From: Atherix ibis
Taxonomy: Eukaryota > Arthropoda > Insecta > Diptera > Athericidae
NCBI GenBank assembly: GCA_958298945.1
Contig: OY282606.1
Location: 56,123,920 to 56,187,919, forward strand
Direction: 5' to 3'
Length of the DNA stretch: 64,000 nt
How positions within the stretch are numbered: position 1 is the first letter of the stretch; every line of letters starts with the position of its first letter. This document shows, one piece after another, positions 40,701-50,055 of the stretch. The notes beneath the pieces were generated by a model. That model saw only the letters and a program-made list of their open reading frames with translations, did not search any database and was not told the origin of the DNA. The translations under genes were made by a program, and so were the position numbers.

Positions 40701-43700
40701 TCAGACTACTGCTTTAGAGCATATTAAAAGGTTTGATTTTGTGTCCAAACTCTCTGTTTGGGTGCCACACGAATTAAGTGAAAAAATTTAATGGATCGAA
40801 TTTCAATATATTCTTCAAATCATGCTCGTCACAAAAGGGAACCGTTTTTGGACCGCTTGGTGACTGGTGATGAAAAGTGGATAATTTATAAACATGTGGG
40901 AAGAAAGAGGGCATATGTTTACAAAGAGGAGACACCACCGACCACATCCGAAGCTGGCGTACATCAAAAGAAAGTTATGTTGTGTTGTTGGTGGGATCGG
41001 AGGGGTATTGTCCACTATGAGTTGCTGAAAGAAAATTATATAACAGAAAGGGTGTAATTCTTCACCATGACAACGCTAGACCGCACGTGGCAAGAAAAAC
41101 CGTACAAAAAATTGAAGAGTTGGATTGGTAAACTCTACCTCAGCCAGCATATTCTACAGATTCTGTACCAGAATGCGGAAAAATGTTAAAATTTCCTTAA
41201 GTAATGCCAGATATTCTTTATTCCAAGTGGTGCTTCTAAAATAATATTATTGCGTCTAAACGGCATGCGAAATTACTATTTTGTCAATAATAGAGATCTG
41301 TTTATTTTGTAGTCCATTTTCAAAAATCAAATAGAGAGTCTTTTTTGAAAAACTAATTATACAATGTTTCTTGCTATGAAATATGTGTATGCAGATTCTT
41401 TTTAGTACGAACATGGATCCCCTATCTCACTTGGTTTTTTTCCGAGTCATTACTATCAGCAGATATTTAAGAACAAAGTTTATCGGTTTCTCTTCATCAA
41501 TCCCTGCTAAAACTTTTCAATCCAGCTATGCTCTCTGAACATTATAAAGGTAAAAAAAAATATTATTTGAGATGAAGACAGCTTCAATGTTAATCGAATG
41601 TCTGATCTTACAAGGGCCATCACCCGTTTTATATTTTCACCAGTTTTTTTATGTTCAAGCCCACTCTTAGCGAGCTTCGTCTTCCACTGCTCTTCGGCCC
41701 TCTAAATATAGTTTAGGGTACCGAAAAATTTGTGCTTTTGAAAAGGAACGATCTCCTCAAGCTTGCTGTAAATTTTTGTGAGTTAAACTGACGTATTCAA
41801 CAAGCTTAGCACAAAATTTTAATGGTACATCGTTGCTCCAAATTTCGCTCTCTCATTTTTTATCACATGTGCCTAATATTAACAAATAAGGGTTTTCGAA
41901 TAAGAGTGATATGATTTCTTTAAAAAAAAAACACACTAATTGTTAAGGAAATTGAAATGTTTTTTATTTAATGTGAAGTACAATTGATACAATTATGTTC
42001 TGAATAAAACGTCATTCAAATAGCCTCCACGACTTCTTTTTCGAGCACTTTTTCCACTAAATCAAGTCGTATGTCATGAATAGCACGTTCAATATTGACT
42101 TCTAAAGCTTGAAGACAGTCTGGTTTTCCAATGACTTCAAATAACCCAACAAGAAATAGTCTAATGGTGTTAAATCACAACTTCTTGGAGGCCATTCAAT
42201 ATCACAATTTCTTGAAATAATCGAATCTCCCTACTTTTCTCGAAATAATTCGGTTGTTGCACGTGCTGTGTGGCACGTAGCCCCGTCTTGTTGGAACTAG
42301 ATGTTGTCAAGATCAACTTCTTCTAATTTCGGCCATAAAAAGTTGGTTATCATAGATCTCTACCGCTCTCCATTGACAGTAACGGTGTTACCAGCTTCAT
42401 TTCGGAAGAAGTACGGACCGATGATTCCACCAGACCAAAATTAACAATTTTATAATTTTGTAACAATTTTATACGGATAACAATTTTACACGGTTGCAAA
42501 CCCAAATCCTTTCTCAAAATCCGCCAGGTTGTGGTTTGAGACAGTCCCAATTCTTGAGAACGTCTTGGAATCGACAAATTGCGGTCTTCAGCAACACTTG
42601 CCTGAACGACAGCAATATTTTCATTACTTCGAGTGGTTCTTTGTCTTATTGGCACTTGAACATTATATAAAGAAAATGTACGCTCGAAATTTTTAACAAT
42701 TCGACGAATAGCGAGCACAGTTGGACGATTTTACGACCATAAAATGGCAAAAGCGCACGAAAAGTTGCAATTGGAGAACGATTATTTTGATAATAAAATT
42801 GAATAATTTGTAAACATTGTTCTTGCGTATATCTCATTTCCACGATGAAATTGTAAACTTTACTGAATACAATGAAAAAAAAGACAGATCATGACATATT
42901 ACAAATGGCCAAAACGTCACTTAGAAATCATATCACTCTTATTGGAAAACCCTATATTTCGTTTGTAGTCACTTCTATCATAATAGAAGTGACTACAAAC
43001 GAAGTATAGGGTTTTGTATTTGGAGATTCATTAAAATAATATTCCACCACAAATTATGGAATTTCCTAATTCTTTCGTGGCGGACATAGACTAACTACCA
43101 TATGAGAAAATAAAGACTCTTGGGGCACCTTTTATAACTTACATTACAGACAATATCTTATTTGATAATATTACTACCATAAAAAGGAATATACGATGCT
43201 ATGGTCAAAATTATGTAATAAGCTGGAGAGATGATAGGATCAATTTTATGGAATTAGCAAATGACTATATTACACTAAAGAAGAATGTGTAAAACATTAT
43301 TGTCATTGCGAAAACTAATCAATCTTTATTTGTAAATAATTATTTTAATAGAAAGATAGTGGATACTTTTTGTACTCGTGCATCTTCTAATATATGCAAT
43401 TTATAATTTTACCTAAGATTTTAGAGAATAATTGTTGTAATAAATAAATTTGTTTTATTATGTAAAATTCAGGTAACAGTTGGAATGCCACCAAATAATG
43501 AGTATACAATCACAGCTCCACTTCCTGAAGCTGAATTACGACAACTAATACATGAGGTACAATATTTTATTAATTTTGATTACAAGAAATTTGATTTATT
43601 TAATTTGTACATTAATCTAATCAAAAAGGCATACGGTGATGACGAAAGTACTGCAATGTTAACCCAGGAACTAATGGTTTATTTGGCAATGTTCATTCGT

Positions 43701-44799
43701 ACTGAACCTCAACTATTTCATGAGATGTTACGACTTCGTGTTGGTCTTATCATTCAGGTGATGGCAAAAGAATTGTCACGAACATTGAGCTGCGATGGAG
43801 AACAAGCCTCAGAACATTTATTGAATTTGTCACCTTTCGAAATGAAAAATTTACTTTATCATATCCTTAGCGGCAAAGAGTTTGCAATTAGCAGTGGTTA
43901 GAAATTTGCAAATAAAGAACTTTTCTTTTTAATTTCAATTATTTTTGTGCATCATTTTGTTTCAGTTGCTCGAGGTAATTTCTCTATTATAAGTTCGAAA
44001 TCTAGCCGAGTTAGCAAAAAAAGTCAAATTGGATTATGCGACACAATTGAAGAAGAACGTGCTACAACGATCGATGATCGACAAGGGCAATGGTTACGGC
44101 GTCGGCGTTTGGATGGTGCTCTGAATAGAGTACCTAGAGATTTTTATTCTCGCGTATGGGCTGTGCTCGAAAAAGTATTATTCATAAATGAAATATTTAA
44201 TAGTGTATTGAATAAATTTTAAATTGTTTGATAGTGCCAAGGTCTTGCCATTGAAGGTCGTGTTCTACCACAAAGTTTAACTCAAGAAATGACACCCGGT
44301 GAATTGAAATTCGCCCTTGAAGTAGAAACTGCACTGAATACAATTCCTCAACCAGAGTATCGTCAATTGGTCGTTGAGGCATTGATGGTACTTACTCTGG
44401 TTACTGAACACAATATGGTGCCATCATTGGGCGGAGTTATTTACGTGGAGCATTTAGTTCACAAAGCTAATCAGCTCTTCTTAGATGATCAAAGAAAAGT
44501 TCAAGGCGATGCTAAACTCTGCTGCGCTAAATCAAAAGATGGAAAAGATGCGACACCATCTGGTATGCTACTGTGTGGTGGAGCCGCCTATATTTGTCAA
44601 CATTTGTACGACAGGTAAAAAGAAACAATATAAATATAAATTATTTAATCATTTTGATAATTATCAAATTCTTTTGAATAAAAACATTTGCAGTGCGCCA
44701 AGTGGAAGCTTCGGCACCATGACATATATGGCACGAGCTGTTGCGACTGTTCTCGATTGTGTGCCAAAGCAAGGAGAGATGGATTGCTCAATAAGTTAA
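16738..44799 (+). CDS. CG7766: Phosphorylase b kinase regulatory subunit alpha
   Basis: Exons: 16738-17139, 17207-17341, 17398-17928, 17987-18163, 18225-18548, one of 18809-18956 or 21297-21444, 27647-27976, 28040-28258, 29341-29499, 38062-38091 (optional), 38684-38928, 43473-43556, 43629-43896, 43966-44174, 44235-44614, 44694-44799. They join to 3747 nt, 1248 residues, near the family's ~1235. The N-terminal GH15-like domain ([18 protein letters not shown]) spans about residues 1-420; the conserved C-terminal half holds [19 protein letters not shown] and [20 protein letters not shown]. The protein ends CSIS, a CaaX box fitting the known farnesylation of alpha subunits. In the hexadecameric enzyme this subunit restrains the gamma kinase, which activates glycogen phosphorylase, and relays calcium and PKA signals. 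The large introns hold transposon relics and otherwise AT-rich DNA with nothing recognisable. The symbol is the presumed Drosophila orthologue. Confidence 0.96.
18809..18956 (+). other. PhK alpha alternative exon 6a (148 nt)
   Basis: The exon is bounded by TTAG and GTCGGT and encodes 49 residues plus one base ([18 protein letters not shown]... ending [15 protein letters not shown]). It follows exon 5 in phase 0 and leaves phase 1 for exon 7, where the split codon becomes Asp. This version matches the usual alpha-subunit consensus. The donor GTCGGT is weak, which may help exon choice. Confidence 0.85.
21297..21444 (+). other. PhK alpha alternative exon 6b (148 nt)
   Basis: The exon is bounded by ATGCAG and GTAAAT and encodes 49 residues plus one base ([18 protein letters not shown]... 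ending [15 protein letters not shown]). It aligns without gaps to exon 6a: D3, Y8, D12, L15, F26, L27, W31, L35-G36-R37-P38, T41, L42 and L49 are shared. It has the same length and the same phases, so the two exons substitute for each other. Including both would shift the frame. Confidence 0.85.
21949..23247 (+). mobile_element. Nearly complete mariner (DD34D), inactivated
   Basis: This 1299-bp element lies in the PhK alpha intron after exon 6b. The terminal inverted repeats start cgagggtcgttcaataagtc and TA duplications flank both ends (21947-21948, 23248-23249). The transposase frame starts at ATG 22130, just inside the open stretch from 22118, with helix-turn-helix region [13 protein letters not shown], first Asp in [11 protein letters not shown], second in LNQDNARVH and third in [14 protein letters not shown]. 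It is broken by one frameshift near 22405 and one TAA at 22696-22698; it is otherwise intact to stop 23182-23184. GC is higher than the surrounding intron, so it is a fairly recent arrival. Confidence 0.95.
25555..26457 (-). mobile_element. Deleted mariner copy, family 2, copy a
   Basis: This 903-bp element has ends ttgggttgttcggaaagtaa / ttcttttagaacaacccaa-type inverted repeats and TA on both sides. Transposase pieces on the minus strand: N-terminal [18 protein letters not shown] (26079-26276), middle [20 protein letters not shown] (25867-26082) and C-terminal [20 protein letters not shown] (25630-25812). The stretch holding the first catalytic Asp is deleted, so it is inactive. It lies in the intron before PhK alpha exon 7. 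Confidence 0.9.
27516..27608. repeat. Perfect 36-bp intronic hairpin upstream of PhK alpha exon 7
   Basis: 27516-27551 and 27573-27608 are perfect inverted copies (ttaatacatttaacaaacaa...) around a 21-nt loop; pairing continues imperfectly into the loop. The hairpin ends 38 nt before the acceptor of exon 7 at 27647, the exon that both alternative exons 6a and 6b must join. Confidence 0.92.
31705..31764. repeat. 30-bp unit tandemly duplicated
   Basis: Two identical 30-bp units (tataacctaacattttctta + 10 nt) lie side by side in a PhK alpha intron. Confidence 0.9.
31780..32280 (-). mobile_element. Mariner-like transposase relic (TVWCGLW group)
   Basis: On the minus strand about 32250-32080 encodes [20 protein letters not shown] ... 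[20 protein letters not shown], and 31985-31880 encodes the C-terminal [24 protein letters not shown]. These are the central and terminal blocks of a Tc1/mariner-superfamily transposase common in insects. The part between them, with the second and third catalytic Asp, is missing. Another relic of the same group is split around the mariner at 56886-58165. Confidence 0.75.
32747..33420 (+). mobile_element. Non-LTR retrotransposon fragment (reverse transcriptase C-terminal part)
   Basis: Frames from about 32780 encode [23 protein letters not shown], then [21 protein letters not shown], then after a stop [20 protein letters not shown] and [24 protein letters not shown], and RTRTAHHI further on. 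This order is that of the region after the reverse transcriptase catalytic core in Jockey/R1-type LINEs. It is 5' truncated with stops and frameshifts. It lies within a PhK alpha intron. Confidence 0.8.
35880..36095 (+). mobile_element. Mariner transposase relic
   Basis: The 69-codon frame reads [20 protein letters not shown] then [12 protein letters not shown], which fits the mariner block before and around the second catalytic Asp (typically INSD-Y-LD-L and VVFHQDNARPHT). The Asp is kept but the surrounding DNAR has become DYAR. The ends are not visible. Confidence 0.55.
36311..37427 (-). mobile_element. Mariner family 2, copy b
   Basis: About 1117 bp, with a worn left end (ttggttttaaagaaagtaat) and a good right end (cttgacaacccaa). 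On the minus strand it encodes [20 protein letters not shown] then the [13 protein letters not shown] helix-turn-helix, then [13 protein letters not shown] in place of ITGDEKW, then [20 protein letters not shown]. The catalytic first acidic motif is altered. Near the left end a 27-29 bp stretch (ccatctttctggcagtagca...) is duplicated at 36357-36414. It lies in the intron before the optional 30-nt exon. Confidence 0.88.
38062..38091 (+). other. Candidate 30-nt PhK alpha microexon
   Basis: It is bounded by AAACAG and the strong donor GTAAGT, enters and leaves in phase 1, and adds ten codons without a stop ([10 protein letters not shown] after joining). Without it, exon 29341-29499 joins exon 38684-38928 equally well in frame, so it is probably a cassette. 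The polypyrimidine tract is poor. Confidence 0.55.
39370..39479. repeat. Palindrome flanked by 26-bp direct repeats
   Basis: 39370-39395 and 39454-39479 are identical direct copies (attttgtgcagtcgctaagt + 6 nt). Between them 39409-39428 and 39436-39455 form a perfect 20-bp inverted repeat (atacgagtattattaaacgt). It lies in the PhK alpha intron before exon 43473-43556. Confidence 0.9.
40180..41260 (+). mobile_element. Degenerate mariner, different family
   Basis: Frames encode [20 protein letters not shown], then [50 protein letters not shown] (first Asp), [20 protein letters not shown] and a decayed second motif ([13 protein letters not shown]). The left end near 40183 (gcgaaaaagtaatgactgtt) resembles Hsmar-type inverted repeats; a matching right end was not found, so the limits are approximate. 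Several frameshifts. Confidence 0.8.
41889..42953 (-). mobile_element. Tc1/mariner-superfamily element with 31-bp inverted repeats
   Basis: The ends pair over about 31 bp (agggttttcgaataagagtg / ...cactcttattggaaaaccct) with few mismatches. On the minus strand, 42843-42350 encodes [40 protein letters not shown] and [20 protein letters not shown], the N-terminal DNA-binding half of an insect transposase; the catalytic half (toward 42000) is badly decayed, with only [18 protein letters not shown] traces. It lies in a PhK alpha intron. Confidence 0.8.
42946..43017. repeat. Near-perfect palindrome abutting the transposon end
   Basis: About 33-bp arms (aaaccctata..cgtttgtagtcacttctat and its inverse) with almost no loop. 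The outer part of both arms is the transposon end word aaaccctata, so the element's terminus plus about 20 bp of flank is present in inverted duplicate. Confidence 0.88.
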
Positions 44800-45110
44800 T
44801 TTGCCATACAGAACATTTAGTCAAAATATACTATATAGATGCAATTTATACGAGTATATATATTTTTTATTTATAAGAGAGAGGAATCATTAGAAAAACT
44901 GACAAACGCATCAACATGTTGACATATATACAGTTATACGATTATACTAATTTATTGATTGATTTGTTGATGTTTCTTAAACTCTCTATTATTTGAGCCA
45001 TTTTATTTATTGATTTACTGTTTAAAGCAAACTGTTGTGTTCCTATTTAGTTTTGAGTTATTGTATAAATTGTTTGTTGAAAATATAATTTTTAAAAATA
45101 CATACTGACA

Positions 45111-45145
45111 AATAAAATTGTAAATGAACAAATGTTTTAAATAAA
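45111..45145 (+). promoter_or_regulatory. Candidate polyadenylation signals of the PhK alpha gene
   Basis: AATAAA occurs at 45111-45116 and 45140-45145, about 310-345 nt after the stop codon and shortly before a mariner insertion at 45205. Confidence 0.45.
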
Positions 45146-45204
45146 TATAGTAAAAGTTGCAATCTGAGTTTTTTATTTTTCAAATCATTTGTTTTATAAA
45201 TATA

Positions 45205-46167
45205 TTGGGTTGTCAAGAAAGTAATTTAGTTTTTTTTTAATATAAATAGTTTTTTTATTCAATTAAATATTATCCAGTCTGAACCAATACCCTTTTCCAT
45301 CTTTCTGGCAGTAGCATGATTCCACGCTCATAAAAATTTTGTTCTTTGCTGGCAAAAAACTGATCCAAGTGATTTTTGACCTCCTCATTCGAATTAAACG
45401 TTTTACCGTCTAAAAAATTTTGTAGAGACCGGAACAAATTATAATTGGAAGGTGCTAAGTCTGGAAAATATGGTGGGTGTGGCAGTATATCCCATCTAAG
45501 CTCTAAAAGCTATACATTTCCTGTTGACCAATTCTGGCCTTTTTTTAAGTGAAGCATTCAATTTGTCCAACTGATGACAGTACACTTCAGAATTGATCGT
45601 TTTGTTGCTCGGTAGAAGCTCAAAGTAAACGATTCTTTTGAAATTCTACCAAACAGATAGCATAACCTTTGTTTGATGAATATTGGCTTTCGAAGTGCCT
45701 TGAGCCGGTTCATCTTTACTACTCCAGGATCTTTTGCGCTTAACATTGTTGTAGACAACACATTTCTCGTCCCCAGTAATCATACGAACTCCACGAATCA
45801 CAATAGTACAAGCTTCTCCCAGCTTAACACCACTGAATCGCAAGAGAATGTCTTCGCCAATCATTACGCTTCAAAAATGGATAATATCCCTGGCGTTTGA
45901 AAACCAGTTTTGGCACTGACGCTCAATTAACACATCGTATAATTTTTTTCCTGCTTGCCGAAAATGCTGTTTTTCAGTTTCCATATTTAAAAGGGTATCA
46001 ACCAAAAACTACAGTGCAGAATCAATCGAATTTGTTCACAAGCAAGCCTTGCTATGTTAGCTGTCAAAATACATATGATTATGCGGCTTAAGTATGAAGT
46101 TGGTTCTGGAAAAAATTCAATTAAGTACTCTGTTGGAAACAACGAAATTACTTTCTTGACAACCCAA
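45205..46167 (-). mobile_element. Mariner family 2, copy c, carrying a CCT2 fragment
   Basis: This 963-bp element has ends ttgggttgtcaagaaagtaa / ttactttcttgacaacccaa and TA on both sides. On the minus strand it retains MITGDEKCVVYNNVKRKRSW, SKANIHQTKVMLSVW and, past a frame break, the region before the second catalytic Asp. It is interrupted by an insertion of CCT2 exon 3 sequence (see 45789-45867). Most of the N-terminal half is deleted. It lies between the convergent PhK alpha and CCT2 genes. Confidence 0.92.
45789..45867 (-). pseudogene. Fragment of CCT2 exon 3 inside mariner copy c
   Basis: These 79 bp match 48480-48558 of the CCT2 gene at 78 of 79 positions, same orientation. They encode [20 protein letters not shown] and six more residues. 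One edge coincides with the first base of CCT2 exon 3. The next mariner codons (after an added TT) continue in the transposase frame as RMITGDEK; the other junction is out of frame. CGTA occurs at both junctions in the mariner. Confidence 0.95.
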
Positions 46168-46209
46168 TACAACAAGGGAGTAAAATATACATAGTTTGGT
46201 CAAATAATA

Positions 46210-46925
46210 CGACAGTAACCACTAGTCGAATTAATAACAAAATATACATTGTTTGGGTGCCTCGTGAATTGAGTGTGCAAAACGAGATAGACTGACATCT
46301 GTGAGCCATTTTTGAAGAGAATCATAACTGGCGATGAAAAATGGGTAAAATACGAAGAATATCGTTCGAAAGAGACCATGGAAAGAGACATGAACGAGAT
46401 CACATCCAATTTCAAAGCCAAGACTGACGGTTAATGAGGTTATGCTATATGTATGGTGGGATTGGAAAGGATTATTGTAGTTCATTGTGAACTACTGTAG
46501 TTCGGTCAAACTGTTAACTCGGTACTGTTGAGCAACTCGAGACATTACACCAAGCGATTTTGAGAAAAACGCCAAAATTGATCAATAAGGGTGTCGTCTT
46601 CCACCATGATTACGCTCGAGCATACACACTTGATCATTCACCAAAAATTAACAGAGCTTTCCTAAGAAGTTTTGATGCATGCACCGTTTGCCCAGACATA
46701 ACACCCTCAGACTACCTTGTTTCGATCTGTGCAGAACTCTTAATGTAACCAGGCTGGCTTCAAGAGAAGCCTGTGAAAAACACTTGATTCAGTTTTTCAA
46801 CCAGTACCCACAGAAGTTATATACTGATGAAATCGTAGCTCTGGCCAAAAAATAACGAAATATTGTCCATAATATTTTACTCAAAAACGTCAACCTTTTC
46901 GACAAACTAATTTAATTTGTCTCTG
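46210..46925 (+). mobile_element. Degenerate mariner relic
   Basis: Frames encode VWVPRELSVQNEID, FLKRIITGDEKWVKYEEYRS, EVMLYVWWDWKG, PKLINKGVVFHHDYARAYTL and ITPSDYLVS, the canonical order of mariner transposase blocks with DNAR changed to DYAR. Many stops and frameshifts. No clear inverted repeats. Confidence 0.75.
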
Positions 46926-47926
46926 GTTAATATATTTTAAATCCGCAGCACTTATTTTTTATAGTCATTTTAATTAAAATTTAGACTAAAAATTAAATTT
47001 TAGATGTGAAAAGACAATGAAGGCAATTTGCGACAAATTAAAGACATTCTATTTATTTACTATGTAGCTTCAAATTGGACAAGACTGTCTATTAAATGTA
47101 ATAACTCCCAATAGCGATGTTTAATTCTACAATACCATTTCTTTATATTATAACTATAATTGTATGTTATATTTAATATTTTGAAAAAAAAATTAATTAT
47201 AATATATGCTTATCTGGTAAGATTTTCAGTAGGAAATTAAATGTTTTTTTCCATCTTGTTTAGTTTATGAGAAATGTTAAAAATTTATGTTTTACTATAA
47301 TAAAGTAGCATGATGTATTTCATTTTACTTTTTCGGAGTAAATTTGGAAAAAAAAACTACAATTCTTCATTATAGATAACTAGTGTACATTAAATGAATT
47401 TGACTAACTTTAAATGTACTACGCCGTTGCACCTGCTTCGCCGAGGATGGTTACGTATTTAATCTTAGCTTTCGTTCGAATGTAGTGTAAGGTACAGATT
47501 TATCCTTGAACCATACGAATATGGAATATTACAAACTGCGACTTTCTCAAGAATAGAATGCAGCGATTAGATCACCCTCCAACTTTTCTGATACCTTTAT
47601 TTACTAAAATATAACTTCATCAATACTAGTGAATTATGAAAAAAAAACAAAACTATAACAAAACAGAGTTGAAAAGGTCGGAGAAATAAAAATACGTATT
47701 ATTGAATTAAATAAATATTAAACAAAAAGTTCGCTTGTTTTCAAAAATGTATTAAATTTATTATAAATTTAATTAATTAGTTAATAACGCATACATGAAA
47801 ATTATGGTGAAGCCAAATTTCTTGTTCAGTGTGAGTGTAATATTATGAAGTAAATAAAATTATTAAGATCTGTTGTTGTGTATAACACTTAATGGATTGG
47901 TGAAATGCTAATGGAAAGACAAACGT
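46926..47926. other. CCT2 3' flank
   Basis: AT-rich DNA without a gene. A possible minus-strand AATAAA for CCT2 is at 47757-47762, about 165 nt past the stop codon. Confidence 0.5.
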
Positions 47927-50055
47927 TTAACAGTATCCACGATCTGGAACACGTTTTCGTGGTGCACTTTTTATAATATTGTCGACCCGGAGAATCATTT
48001 CGGCAGCTTCGGAAGCAGACAGAAGAACCTGCCGTTTAACGGCGAACGACTCAGTGATGCCTAACTCTTTCATGCAGCCAATTTTACCATTCTCCATATC
48101 CAGGCCAATGGAATGCTTTCCTTGTGCATGTGCAGCGCGTAGTTCTGAAACTAATTGAGCTGAATCGTATCCAGCATTGTCAGCAATTGCAGTAGGCAAC
48201 TGTAACAGAGCTCCTAATTTATATAGAAAGAGATGTATTTAAATGAAAACTAATTGCGTATAAATTAAATTATCCTCAAGTAGACTATACTTGCAAAACT
48301 CTCCATAGCAATTGCTTCCTTTCCAGCAGTTTCAACAGCTTTTTTGAAAATTTCACATGCCATAAGCGCCTCTGAACAACCGCCACCATATAACGTTCGA
48401 GATTCTTTAACTGTTGCTGCCAGCACACAAAGCGCATCATGAAGAGATCGTTCAGCCTCGTCAATAATGGTTTGTGTTGCTCCACGAATCACAATAGTAC
48501 AAGCTTCTCCCAGCTTAACACCACTGAATCGTAAGAGAATGTCTTCGCCAATCATTACCTGTAACCACATCAAATAAAAGCGAATCAATTTTATTGAAAA
48601 CCTTAATCATATTTGCAATAAATCTTAACACACCTGCTCGATTACATCACACTGACCAAGTCGAACAAGAGATGGATTATCAAAAGTTGAAACAATTTCA
48701 CCACCCGTTACTAAAGCTAAACGCTCAATTCCATCGAAGTCTGCATGTTCTATAGCCATGACGCCAGCATCGGCAAATAATTGTTCGGGGTAATTATAAA
48801 TCAATTGGCGATTAATGAACACATTGCATTTATGTGATATAATCTTCATTACTTTTTCGCGCATTTTTTCCTTCTCGGCTAACTCTAAATCAGCGACTTT
48901 GGCCATCGACTGAACTTTGATGCTGCTTCCAAATACTTTGATTTTGTCTGTATCCATAGGCGTATTGGCAATCAAAATTGATGCTTTTTCAATACGTTTT
49001 GGTTGATGGATGCCTGGTTTTTTGTCAAGAAGAAATCCTTCATCGAGAAATGAATCTTCCAGTGTACCGCCAGTTTTTTTGATTATATGAATTGCGTTTA
49101 TCTCGCCTGAACCCTTAAGTCTGAGAACAGCATCGACAGCCAATTTGGCGAAAAAATCTTTATGTTGACAGAGAATTTTTGAACTTAATGTTGTCCTTGC
49201 TATATTCATAAGATCTTCTTCGAATTTAACATTATCTGCAGAATTATCTTGAGCAGATGCTGTGAGAGCATTACGGGCTACTTCAGTAGCCATCCTCCAA
49301 CCAGCTATAATGATTTGGGGATGTAGTTTTTTTTCAATCAATTTCTCTGCTTCACGTAATAATTCTGCAGCTAATACTGTTACAGATGTGGTACCGTCTC
49401 CAACTTCGTCATCCTGTACACGAGACATATCCACAAGAATCTTTGCAGCTGGATTGTCAACACCCACCGACTTAAGAATGGTCGCACCATCATTGGTAAC
49501 TTGCACAGTACCAGCTTTTCGTCCGCTCGATACAAGCATTTTGTCCATTCCTTTCGGCCCAAGTGTGCTTTTAACTAGATCACCGATTGCAATTGCACCT
49601 ACAAAGGATGACAATCTAGCAATTTCAGATCTCTCCTCCTGGGCATCACTTTTCAAAATGCGCACGGGATTTAGTGATACTTCCTTAACGATTGAAAATT
49701 AAATTTAATTAATTAAGTACATCTTTTTAAATTTAATAACTCAAACAATTTTCAAAACATAACCTCATTTATTTTAACATTCTAAACATATCCAAAATAA
49801 ATTTCAGAGTCTTTAAAAATACAAGCTTGTTTAATAACCATATGGAAATAAAATTAAAAAAATTAATAAAAAATTATCAAATGGAACATTCTGGAGAACA
49901 AATGTGCTTTCACGTGGGTTACTAACACCACCCGGCAAATTAAACTTAATTTTTTTTATTAATTTTTCAAATAAAAGCATTTATATTCTCATCATAATAT
50001 TAATATTTGTGAAATGAAGTTAAATTTCAATATATTACAATCCAATATTTACCAT
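47927..50055 (-). CDS. CCT2: T-complex chaperonin (TRiC/CCT) subunit beta
   Basis: Four coding exons on the minus strand: 50053-50055 (ATG alone), 48634-49683, 48291-48558 and 47927-48213. All are GT-AG with phases 0, 0 and 1, giving 535 residues, the usual length. Near the N-terminus is SLNPVRILK; the ATP-site motifs [16 protein letters not shown] and [15 protein letters not shown] lie in the first 115 residues; the apical domain holds [15 protein letters not shown]; the C-terminal equatorial part holds GGGCSEALM and NAGYDSAQL; the end is [10 protein letters not shown]. The beta subunit is one of eight in the cytosolic ring that folds actin, tubulin and other clients using ATP. The exon following the ATG has no in-frame ATG before its upstream stop, so the one-codon first exon is needed to start translation. 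A piece of exon 3 recurs in a nearby mariner. Confidence 0.96.

Noticed and set aside
45646..45864. Continuous frame fusing CCT2 residues to mariner transposase, a possible new fusion gene
   Set aside because: The 5' junction is out of the transposase frame, the element is deleted, and no promoter or downstream exon is visible; treated as a capture relic.
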